This document shows, piece after piece, positions 55,653-64,000 of a stretch of DNA of 64,000 nt (within the stretch, counting starts at the first letter, position 1; each line of letters opens with the position of its first letter). The notes beneath the pieces were generated by a model. The model worked only from the letters and a program-made list of their open reading frames with translations, was not told the origin of the DNA and searched no databases. The DNA comes from Ascochyta rabiei (lineage: Eukaryota; Ascomycota; Dothideomycetes; Pleosporales; Didymellaceae): positions 1,657,001 to 1,721,000 of the forward strand of contig NC_082413.1 in assembly GCF_004011695.2 (NCBI RefSeq), read 5' to 3'. A program made the translations under genes and the position numbers.

Positions 55653-57936
55653 CTACGAGCTCTCCTGTCCCAGCTTCGCCAGGTCTTTGGTGACAAACTC
55701 GGTCGCGCTGTATAACGCGGTACTGCCGTATACAATCCTCCTCTTCTGGCCCGGGCCTTGCGCGCTGGCACTTGTCCGCTTAGCCCACTCCTGCAGGTTG
55801 CCATACTCGTCCATGCTGCCGCCGCCCACGGTGAAGACAATGGCTTCGCTGAAGCCTTGCCTCCTTTGCCCGAACGTGGCTTCGATACCGCGACCGACTG
55901 TGTTCTGTTGGTTGCGGCTTGCGCTTGCGGGGGGAAGCGTGCCGCGCGCGTTCGCAGAGCGAGGATCGAAGTAGAGATACGATTCGGTCTTGGAGATTGC
56001 AGAAGACGAGGCGTTTTGGGGGTCCATGAGCGATTCGGTGATCTTGGTGAGTGTGAGGTCTGAGTTGGTCGGGAGGAAGTTTTTGATGCCCGATAATACG
56101 CCTTCGAAGTTTGCGCCCAAGCCGGCCTCCTTGAAGCGGTCTGTCACGCGAGAAGAGAGACTGGAGAAGCCGCCAAAGAGATGCGAGGTGCTTTGCGCGG
56201 GTTGCGTAGGTGCGGATGTGATCATCGTCATGCGTGTGAGTTGTCGCACAGATTTGACGTACTTGACGGGTGTGGTGTCTGCGCCGGCGGCTTCGAGAGC
56301 CTGCGTGAAAGAGTCGAAGTCGCCGCGGGAGAGCTCGGTTTCGGTGGTCAAATACCATTGGAGGAAGAGTCGCAACTTGTCCAGAGGCTCGTTACCTTTG
56401 TCGTTGTCTTTGATGACTTCCAGAATCTGCGCTTTCGACTGCTTCGATAGCTCTTCCTCGAGTTGGAAGTAAAAGTCCATCTTGCGAGTCTTGATGCCTT
56501 CCATGACAGCCTCCAGGATGTTCATGTGCATCTCGATGGTGGTCTTCCTGTCCCGTAGCTCTGGGAGTAGAGCCATAGCGCCCTTCAAGTGCGCGGCAAA
56601 TTGATTTGATTCTCCGTTCAGATCGTCGAGGGATGACGCGCCTGTCTTTTTCGTCACGTTGTCTGCATCTTGCTGGTATTTATTCCACTCGTTCGTCACG
56701 TCCTCAGCAACGTTTGGAAAGGGTAGAGACGCATTTCTCGCCCAGAAGTAGTCAGAGGCCGTCAAGTCGTGAGACTGCTTCTTGACGCCTTTCTCGGGGT
56801 GGTCCTTGTCAACAGGAATCGAGATGCTGATCTTGTTGAGGTGGAAGTCGAGGACGTCGTAAACCAAGCTTTGGTACTGCATCCAGAGTCAGTCACGGCA
56901 TCGTAGGATGAGTACTGCGAGACTTACAATCCATGAGTGGCTGAACATGGGCACCAGATCTACGTTTCGGTCGACTAACGTACGGTCAGCAATGCCAGCA
57001 GGATGGACCGTCGAACGCACCAATGACCATGACAGGCCGTGATGTCACAGCCGAGGACTTGTGATCTGAGAAGAGGTTCGTCTTGGAGTTTAGGATGTGA
57101 TCTCGCAGCTTTCGGTCGAGTTTTGCGCAGATATCCTCTGCTGCGCCTCCTTTGGGACAACGAATGATGGGGACGACGCCCATAGTGACGACGACTGAGA
57201 AGAGGCCTGATACGATGCGGTCCACGACACTGTCAAGCTCCTGATCAGACGTCTGCCCGCTGTTCAAGGTGTGGTATGCGCCTTTCATGTTCAGGTGGAA
57301 CAGATCCGGCTCTGACACCACAAAGTTTAGATACTGATCGTACACTTGCGCCAGGTGCTCTGCAGTGTTCGTCTGCACGACTTGGGCGCCAAAATCTTCG
57401 AGGAGGGGTCGTGGTATGCTGGAGAGAAAGTTGAGGTAGGCAGGACTGTAGAGGCCACGGGAGAGGTCGGAGGTGATGGTTTGGAGGTTCTGTGCCGTTG
57501 GCTCGACCAGGTATATGACTGGGACCTGCTCATGCTCAGTATGATGTAGGTGGATAGGATCGTTGCTCATACATCAGGGATCATGTGGCGCGTTGTTCCA
57601 ATGTTCAGGTGTATTGTGACCTAGCACTGTGCTCAGCATAGCTCTCTGCAGCCTGGTTGGAGGCGCATGTACCCCAGACGCCCTCAGATCGTTCACTCTC
57701 AGGACTGAGCTTATAACGTCCCTCCCCATGTCATCGAAGACCAAGACCTTCCATATTGCGCCGCCTGCAGCTGTCTCGGGCACTTCGTTCGCGTCGTTGG
57801 GGGCATCGACATCGGTGATGGGCGCGTTGAGGTTGAGGATGCGCTTGATGCTGGCTGGGAGGCGCGAAGTCAGCATTGGCCAGCCGCGTGTTGCTTGTTG
57901 CGTACCTATCTGCTTGTCCCGCAGTGTTACGGCCAT
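55653..57936 (-). CDS. SLY1: SLY1, Sec1/Munc18 protein for ER-Golgi fusion
   Basis: Binds the syntaxin Sed5 and promotes SNARE assembly for vesicle fusion between ER and Golgi. Six exons: 57906-57936, 57673-57854, 57573-57620, 57021-57525, 56928-56974 and 55653-56876, giving 678 residues. Two are tiny: a 31-nt first exon (MAVTLRDKQI) and a 48-nt third exon coding VTIHLNIGTTRHMIPD. The latter was found because family homology demands it between DLRASG and VPVIYLVEP. Family marks: IWKVLVFDDMGRDVISSVLR, LLEDFGAQVV, GGAAEDICAKLDRKLRD, VDRNVDLVPMFSHSW, FTVGGGSMDEYGNLQEWA and VYGSTALYSATEF. All junctions are GT-AG and in frame. The total length matches fungal Sly1. Confidence 0.93.
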
Positions 57937-59100
57937 GGTGACGTTGTTTCTGGCGCCCGCCGTGACGAACGCAATGTCATGCGCGGGAGCAGGTGGAATG
58001 CCGGTGGAAGGTGCAGAACACAAAAGTCGGGTCGGCAGCGCTACAGCAAAAGACACAGTCGCTCGTCTGCCTGCTGGACACCTTCACCGTGGCTCCGGTG
58101 ATGGTGGCGGGCGCGCAGCTTGCCCCGGCGGAGCCTAGCGTGCACTGGCCTTGGCAGCTGCCCGCGTACGTAAAATGTCGACTCGCCCCTGCGCTGCCGC
58201 CCTCCCTCTCCCACTCCCCATCACCCCATCACCCCCCAACACCACCACTTGTTCCGTTTGAACACTCGTGCAACTTTCCAGTGAACCTTCGCCCACTTAA
58301 TAAGGGCTTCTGATTCTGAGCTAGATTCACTTTTCGAGTCGCCGCTTTGGAGGAAGTGTGCATTAAGGTGGCAGCGGCGTTTGTCTGGAGGATTCGCGGT
58401 GGAAGGCAGAGTGACCATCAGCCTGGTGTGTGCTACTAATCCAGCTCCTTGGACGATCCTTCGAGCGTCGCACTAGGGAAGCTGAGCCTGGCCGTCGCGC
58501 GAGGCACAGAGGCAGAGGCAGAGGCAGAGGCAGGCAGAAGCAGAAGCAGAAGCAGAAGCAGTACTGGCAACGCCAGCAGGCGGCGAACCTGCGAGCAGAC
58601 GCAGCAGCGCGTGTGTTGTGCAATTGCGTGCGCAAACGTACGTCAAAGTGACAGCCTCCGCAGTGTCCCTGATTGCAATAATACGCGAGGCCAAGTGCCG
58701 TCCATCCTGATAAAGCCAAAAGCTACACGTTGGTGGACTGGAGGGATCACAGCATCGTGGGCGACGGGACACAAGCGTTGCGCGTTTGAGCCCAGCATCC
58801 TTCTCACGGCCGCAGCCTCCGCAGAGCGACCCCGAGGCACTGCTGACCTCTCCTCTCGACTCAGCACGCAGCCCAAACCGGCAGCTTCACCGGCCATTCC
58901 ACTCCAGGCCTCCGACTTCCCTGCATCGCCTGCATCGCCTGCATCGGCGGCTTTGTTCACCATTGTGACACGCGCCATACCACTTCGTGCCTAGTGCACT
59001 ACAAGTCTGTCTGCGGAGCTGAGGGAGACTTGTGGGTTGACGGCCCTGTCCAGCCAATCACAACCCCAACCTCGCAGCTGATTAAACTCGCTCGTTCATC
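57937..59100. other. Divergent spacer between SLY1 and the CCCH gene
   Basis: No gene supported. Contains the hexamer repeat at 58505-58562 and a CT/CCA-rich stretch at 58197-58250. Confidence 0.5.
58505..58562. repeat. GAGGCA/GCAGAA hexamer repeat
   Basis: About nine 6-base units on the plus strand. Confidence 0.85.
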
Positions 59101-62100
59101 ATGGCTTCCAATCACGTGCCAAGTGACCAAGTACCTCTGCAGGGTCAGAACATCTACTCGGACCCCTCTTACTCCAATTTCTTCCCCAATAATGTCGAGC
59201 GCTATGGTACCCCGTCCTGGGAAGCACAGCTGCATCAGAATCCTGCCCTGACACCCAATTCATCCACCCACACCTGGCACAGCACCTATCCTCAGCAGCC
59301 CTTCCACCCTCATGGCCAACCATACGGAGCGCAGACACAAGCATTTCGAACGGCATCGCCCTACCAGTACGGCCAGTTCAATGGCCCGGCGAGCACCTTT
59401 GGCCATGCTGCAGTCGTGGATCCATCACTGGCCCTCAATCCCAACGGCCTGCGCCAGCAGCAACAGTCGCCCTACCAAGTACTCGTACGCATCGCCACGC
59501 CGTCAAGTCAATCTGGCACCGTGACCCCGCAAGCGCTGCAGCAAAACACAGCAACTTTCCAAAACTCACGTCCGTCAGCATCCCCCTTTCAGGTAAGTAC
59601 TTCCATATCAGCAATCAAACAAAGAGAAATTCTGACCCATCCGCAGGTGCCACAGAGCACCGCCGAACAGTTCAGTCAACAGACGGCACCGTCAGCATTC
59701 GCTAGACCTGTCCGCAATCCAGTTTACGAAATTCCAAAGGGCAGAAAATCTGGCGGACTCTACGTCCTGGATACAGCTGCTTTGGCGAAAGCCACAAACT
59801 CGACTGCTTTGAACAAACTCGTGACACTTGGCGCAGAGCCGCTTCAGCTAGCTACCAATAGAAGTAAGCAATCGCTTTGCCAAATAATGCTTGGTCCATC
59901 TAACACGAGCGTAGCTGCATTGCCTCTGTATACAGCCCGGCAATCCATCAAGGAGCTGAGGAAAGCGGGAGCCGACAACAAGAAGCTTCTTGCCAAGCTT
60001 TCCTCGTCCAGATCGTCGCTTTCGAGAGCAATCAAGTTCAGCAAGAACAATGCTGGCAGCCCCGGGCGCCTCAAACGAGAAGTCAGCGACAGCGAAAGCT
60101 ACACCGAGTCGTCGGAAGACGACAGCGAGTACAGTGATTCTGAGGATGAGGAAGAGTCTCCGCTACCCACTTCGCGACCAGATGACGACCCGCACAAAGC
60201 CGTGTGTTACGACGTCATCAAGGCATCCTGGTTCCCGCGAAGGTCTGCTCTCAACTCAGAGAAGATCAAAAACAGCATGCGTGATCTGTGGGAGGTGTTG
60301 AACACCATCCAAAAGCGCTGGCGAGCTGACAGCAAGGCGGTCACGGAAGCGGAGGAGGCAAAGAAGATGGGCGAGCTGCCCACTCTCAAGAGTCGTGTCA
60401 CAAGCCAACGGGACTTGTTGCAATCTGCCCTGAAAGCCGCGCTCGATCACGCGCATCCTGATGTCTTGTATCATTTGGGACAAGTGAAGCCATTCCTGTA
60501 TCTCTGTTATCAGTTCTTGGCGAATCGTTTCAAGGCCAAGGATTTTGACGGGCCATTGCCGACTGCCATTTACGAGATTTTGGCGCAGTGTGGGACCCTT
60601 ACTACAGAGCTCATTGAAGAAACTAAGGTGTCCAAAGCATTGGTCTCTATGAAGAAACAGGCGAATGACAAAAACAAAGCTTTCATCCAACAGGTCGTTG
60701 AAGCCGCAGCTGCGGGGTCCAAGAAGGCCAAAGCAAGCTCCCCGCCAGCAGCTGGGTCAACAGAGGCCAAGGTTGCAAAGCGGCCTGCCTCGGAGCCAGC
60801 CGCGCGCTCCACTGGTGAAGGCCCGTCAGTAAAGAAGGCCAAGCCGGCCGAAGCCCCTCCTGCTGCAGTCAAGAAAGAGCTTGTCGTAGGAGGAGTAAAG
60901 CCCGTGTCGACATCTGGTGTGCAGAAGCGACCAGGCGAGAAGCCTATAGGTGCACCTGCGCCTGTTCGGGCTCGTGTAAACCCCGTTGCCAACAAACCAT
61001 CCAGTATATTCGCATCTCTCCATGCCGCCAGCAAGAAGCCTATCACGAACGCTGCAGCTCCCATGGGAGCCAAGTCGATTACTCAGCCCAAGGCTACCTC
61101 AGCAACTACCAAGGACAAGAAGTCGACGGCAGCAACGGCCAAACCATCAGCATTCTCCTTCGCATCTACCATGGCGGCACTTACCAAGCCGAAAGAGCCA
61201 GAAGCTGCACCGACCAAGTCCGAGAAGGACGTATCGAACGAGACGGCTGAGCAAAAAGCGAAGCGTGTCAGGAAAGAGGCTAGACGCCATCTGCGCGTGA
61301 CTTTTCGCCCGGACGCCTCTCTGGTCGCGATCAAATACTTCAGTCACGATCCTGATGAAGAGCTTGGGCACGAAGAGAACTACACTCGCGACGCGGGTGA
61401 TCTTGGCGGCGAGGGCCACATGTTCAAGCAACACAAGGAGCTTGATGAAGATGAGGACAGCGACGACGATGAGACCGAGTATCGACCTTGGACGGAGCCG
61501 TCTCCAGTCGATTTCAGCGTGGTCGATGCGGAGGAGCGCAAACGCAACTACCTTCCCTACGGCGGGGGCGAGGCCGTACCGACTTGTCCGGAGAAGGAGG
61601 CGAACGTGCAGCGCGAGAACGACACGTTGATGGTGTTTTACACGAACCCGGTTGATATTCCACCTTCGCCTCGGGAGCCTCTGGAGCAGAACGAGGACCG
61701 GGCTGCAGCGGTTACCATGTTTGGTACGCCTCCTGACAAGTGTCTGCAGAGGTGTCCACAAACCATAGCGCCCACGACCGCCCCCCCGGCTGCTGACTTT
61801 AGCGGGCTGGAGAGTATCATCGCGCAGCTTGCCAGTCAGAACCAAGCGGCGGCGGCGGCTGCACCCGCTCCCGCTGCAGCCACATATACGCCACCTGCTC
61901 CAGCCACATATACGCCACCTGCTCCAGCCGCTGCTCCCGTAGACCTTGCCGCTCTTCTTGGGTCCCTACAACAGGCCCCTGCGGTAGCTGGGCAAGCTGC
62001 TGTCGCAGCACCGCAGTTCCCACCTCAACCCCCTGGCGCGCCCCCCATCGACTTCGCTGCCATCATGGCAGCCATGCAGGCTGGCGGTGGCAACCTCCCT

Positions 62101-62475
62101 CCACCCCCTCCGATGCCGCCCGGCTTCCCTCCTGCAGGCTTCCCCGGCTTGAACTTTGCCTTCCCACCGCAGCCCGTACAGGGCGAGGCAGCCGCGTACC
62201 CGGCGCAGTCGCAGGACGGGCATTACGGACAGGAGTACGGACAGGAGTATGGACAGGAGTACGGACAGGAGTACCAGCAGGAGTACCAGCCAGGCAATGG
62301 CGGGACCAAGCGGCAGCGTGATGATGGCAACAGCAGCAGCAACGAGCGTGCGGGCCAAGGCAAGAAGCACAAGAGCGGTGGAAAGCCTCACAAGGTGCTC
62401 GCGTGCAAGTTCTTCCAGAAGGGCACGTGCAACAAGGGGGACAGCTGCACGTACATTCACGACCTCAACGCGTAG
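59101..62475 (+). CDS. CCCH zinc-finger protein with PNUTS-like layout
   Basis: 1106 residues if the 54-nt intron 59593-59646 (GTAAGT...CCGCAG) is removed; the intron has no stop and keeps frame, so retained transcripts would also translate. The N-terminal 220 residues are Gln/Pro/Tyr-rich. A helical region (about 385-540) with SMRDLWEVLNTIQKRW resembles a TFIIS-N/LW-type domain. A basic segment follows, RKEARRHLRVTFRPD, where RVTF could be a PP1-binding RVxF motif. Then come a Pro/Ala-rich region, a GQEY repeat and a terminal CCCH finger (C-x5-C-x5-C-x3-H in LACKFFQKGTCNKGDSCTYIH). This order matches animal PNUTS (PPP1R10) and suggests a role in mRNA 3'-end/PP1 complexes. The assignment is inference from layout. 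Confidence 0.75.
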   Translation: MASNHVPSDQVPLQGQNIYSDPSYSNFFPNNVERYGTPSWEAQLHQNPALTPNSSTHTWHSTYPQQPFHPHGQPYGAQTQAFRTASPYQYGQFNGPASTFGHAAVVDPSLALNPNGLRQQQQSPYQVLVRIATPSSQSGTVTPQALQQNTATFQNSRPSASPFQVSTSISAIKQREILTHPQVPQSTAEQFSQQTAPSAFARPVRNPVYEIPKGRKSGGLYVLDTAALAKATNSTALNKLVTLGAEPLQLATNRSKQSLCQIMLGPSNTSVAALPLYTARQSIKELRKAGADNKKLLAKLSSSRSSLSRAIKFSKNNAGSPGRLKREVSDSESYTESSEDDSEYSDSEDEEESPLPTSRPDDDPHKAVCYDVIKASWFPRRSALNSEKIKNSMRDLWEVLNTIQKRWRADSKAVTEAEEAKKMGELPTLKSRVTSQRDLLQSALKAALDHAHPDVLYHLGQVKPFLYLCYQFLANRFKAKDFDGPLPTAIYEILAQCGTLTTELIEETKVSKALVSMKKQANDKNKAFIQQVVEAAAAGSKKAKASSPPAAGSTEAKVAKRPASEPAARSTGEGPSVKKAKPAEAPPAAVKKELVVGGVKPVSTSGVQKRPGEKPIGAPAPVRARVNPVANKPSSIFASLHAASKKPITNAAAPMGAKSITQPKATSATTKDKKSTAATAKPSAFSFASTMAALTKPKEPEAAPTKSEKDVSNETAEQKAKRVRKEARRHLRVTFRPDASLVAIKYFSHDPDEELGHEENYTRDAGDLGGEGHMFKQHKELDEDEDSDDDETEYRPWTEPSPVDFSVVDAEERKRNYLPYGGGEAVPTCPEKEANVQRENDTLMVFYTNPVDIPPSPREPLEQNEDRAAAVTMFGTPPDKCLQRCPQTIAPTTAPPAADFSGLESIIAQLASQNQAAAAAAPAPAAATYTPPAPATYTPPAPAAAPVDLAALLGSLQQAPAVAGQAAVAAPQFPPQPPGAPPIDFAAIMAAMQAGGGNLPPPPPMPPGFPPAGFPGLNFAFPPQPVQGEAAAYPAQSQDGHYGQEYGQEYGQEYGQEYQQEYQPGNGGTKRQRDDGNSSSNERAGQGKKHKSGGKPHKVLACKFFQKGTCNKGDSCTYIHDLNA

Positions 62476-62663
62476 AGGGAAGCACCGACAGACGACGGCG
62501 TCATGGCTGTGGTGGGTGGGTTAGCCAGACGCATTCTTGCTTTTTCTTTGCTGAGCCGGGACTTGACGAGCCCAGTGGAGGCTGTGGACACCGGTGGACA
62601 TTGTACTATACCCATTCGCGTTTGAGTTGAGCGTTTTCGTTTCATCTATCTGCATAGCCGCAT

Positions 62664-62750
62664 CACGGCGACTGGCACGGCGACTGGCACGGCGACTGGC
62701 ACGGCGACTGGCACGGCGACTGGCACGGCGACTGGCACGTCGACTGCGGA
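62664..62750. repeat. 12-bp tandem repeat TGGCACGGCGAC, about 7 copies
   Basis: Nearly perfect 12-base period. Being a multiple of three it keeps open frames on both strands (an Arg-Ala-Ser-Arg repeat on the minus strand), which are probably not translated. Confidence 0.95.
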
Positions 62751-63149
62751 AGGGATTGATTGCATCTGCGGCGTTTGTCACGCATTGTCAGGGGTAGGTA
62801 GAGAAGCTACCCAGTGTATTGTACTCTACACACGTTCCTTCAAGCCGTCTGACGCTGCTCACGTGATGTGTATATGACGGCGAGGCGACATGGTGCGAGT
62901 CGAGGTCAGCCAGGCCAATGGCAAGACTTGTCTGCATCGCACTGTGGAGCCGGCGCAATGCAGCCACGGCCAAGCAGTTGCGCGCTGCGGTGCCGTTTGG
63001 CGGAGCGAGCGCAGGCCTGGCCCCGTGGAGGCTGCAGGCGTGTTCGCGTGTGCGAGTCCAGATCGGTGACGAGGCTGGCTTGGCGCATGGGTGTGCGTGT
63101 GCGTGTGCCGTTCGTTCGTTGTATTTTCCGCCAGGCATCAGACAGACAT

Positions 63150-63215
63150 CACGTCGAGCTCCAAGCTCCAAGCTCCAAGCTCCAAGCTCCGCGCTCCAAG
63201 CTTCAAGCTCCACGC
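63150..63215. repeat. AAGCTCC(A) short tandem repeat
   Basis: About seven 8-9 base units of AGCTCCA on the plus strand. Confidence 0.85.
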
Positions 63216-63491
63216 TCCCGCTTTTGGGTTGTTTTTGCTCTCGCCATCACGACTGCACTCCCTCTGGACCCGCCCCGCCCACGCCGTCTGCCGTCACCCG
63301 CTGGGCCTAACGCTGCCGAGCTTGACCCGCACGACGCACCGCCCTGGGACGTTGACGAGCCGGGCAACTGCACCCACCACCCCACACCGAGCCCACGCCC
63401 ACGCCCACGCCCAACCCTCGCACACGGCCTCCCCTCCCCTCCCTTCCCCTCCCCTCCCTCGACCCCCCCGCCGCCGCTCTCCGCCGCAGCC

Positions 63492-64000
63492 ATGGCGCCC
63501 GTACGGAAACGCACAAACAACATGGCTCGCCGCCGCCGGCTCGATGACGAGGACGAGAGCCAGTCGGTGGCCACGGAGCTGGCGGACGACTCGCAGAGCG
63601 ACGCCTCGGCCCTCAGCGACGTCGACGAGGAGGGAGATGCCGATGCCGACGCCGACACCGACGCCGACGCAGACGCAGACAACAGCGACCTGAGCGAGGC
63701 CGACAGCGGCGTGGCGCCCGCCGACGAGAAACCCAGGCGCCCGGCAACGGCAAAGGCAAAGGCAAAGGCAAAGGCAAAGGCCAAGGCGAGTGCAGCTGCA
63801 CACGCAAATGGCACGCGCAGCGACAAGGCCCGGCAGCCGTCGCCGCCCATTGCCCGGTCTGATGGCTCGTTTGCAGCGCTCAAGGACACCGAGGCCATGA
63901 TGAACGGCCTGCAACTCGCCGACACGGCACAGGGCGCCGAGGAGATGGGCTTGGACGAGCCACAGGCCGCCGAGAAGACGGCCTCTGACGAGCCACAGCC
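63492..64000 (+). CDS. Probable Barentsz/CASC3-type protein, N-terminal part (runs off the window)
   Basis: Frame opens at ATG 63492 in context GCAGCCATGG and is still open at the window end (169 codons). It starts MAPVRKRTNNMARRRRLDDE, continues with a Ser/Asp/Glu-rich acidic stretch, a six-fold Asp-Ala repeat, a Lys-Ala repeat and a short conserved-looking LKDTEAMMNGLQLADT. This order resembles the N-terminus of fungal proteins with a Btz/CASC3 eIF4AIII-binding domain (exon-junction-type RNA-binding factors). That domain itself would lie beyond the window, so the call rests on the N-terminus only. Confidence 0.4.
   Translation, partial: MAPVRKRTNNMARRRRLDDEDESQSVATELADDSQSDASALSDVDEEGDADADADTDADADADNSDLSEADSGVAPADEKPRRPATAKAKAKAKAKAKASAAAHANGTRSDKARQPSPPIARSDGSFAALKDTEAMMNGLQLADTAQGAEEMGLDEPQAAEKTASDEPQ

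Larger units (their letters stand above)
62476..63491. other. Spacer upstream of the last gene
   Basis: Contains two minisatellites (62664-62750 and 63150-63215). The last 200 bases are C-rich, like a leader. No gene supported. Confidence 0.5.

Noticed and set aside
62521..62781. Arg-Ala-Ser repeat protein on the minus strand
   Set aside because: Entirely explained by the 12-bp tandem repeat; no conserved flanks.

Overview
The window reads as nuclear DNA of a filamentous ascomycete (Pezizomycotina; a Dothideomycete of Pleosporales type is my best guess). The reasons are many 44-60 nt GT-AG introns with CTAAC-like branch sites, a HET-domain gene, an Argonaute gene, a PDR-type ABC pump, a TRI12-type MFS relic, and a short AT-saturated island of the kind left by repeat-induced point mutation (RIP). 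There are no operons. Genes lie on both strands, separated by 0.3-3.5 kb spacers that hold several minisatellites.

Layout. 0.8-2.2 kb: ketol-acid reductoisomerase (branched-chain amino acids). 3.3-4.9 kb: a freshly broken gene and the 3' part of a small coiled-coil gene, both minus strand. 5.8-6.6 kb: a secreted protein. 8.7-10.8 kb: PEP carboxykinase. 12.4-17.3 kb: PDR-type ABC transporter. 19.4-19.7 kb: a tRNA-Leu(CAA) gene interrupted three times. 19.9-23.6 kb: a divergent pair, gamma-glutamyltransferase-like enzyme and mitochondrial release factor 1. 24.0-24.3 kb: AT-rich island. 25.2-27.1 kb: dead TRI12-type transporter. 27.5-30.5 kb: a reverse-transcriptase-related (rvt-like) gene. 32.5-34.8 kb: ferric reductase. 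38.3-40.2 kb: fungal membrane protein. 42.1-45.2 kb: Argonaute. 46.5-47.7 kb: mitochondrial ribosomal protein uS7. 49.2-51.4 kb: universal-stress-domain protein. 52.0-54.3 kb: HET-domain protein. 55.7-57.9 kb: SLY1. 59.1-62.5 kb: CCCH-finger protein with a PNUTS-like layout. 63.5 kb to the end: the start of a probable Barentsz/CASC3-type gene.

Most genes are unrelated housekeeping functions. The Argonaute (RNA silencing), the RIP-like island and the RT-related gene belong to the theme of repeat control and retroelement-derived functions. The ferric reductase and the dead MFS gene may be remnants of iron or efflux metabolism.

The most unusual object is the minus-strand tRNA-Leu(CAA) gene at 19432-19660. 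Besides a normal 49-nt anticodon-loop intron it carries two extra insertions of exactly 50 nt each. One lies in the D-loop and one at the T-stem/T-loop junction. Both have GT...AG ends and CTAAC branch-site-like motifs, like the spliceosomal introns of neighbouring protein genes. Removing all three gives a perfect 80-nt tRNA-Leu, and a T6 terminator follows 6 nt downstream. The two extra introns also resemble each other.
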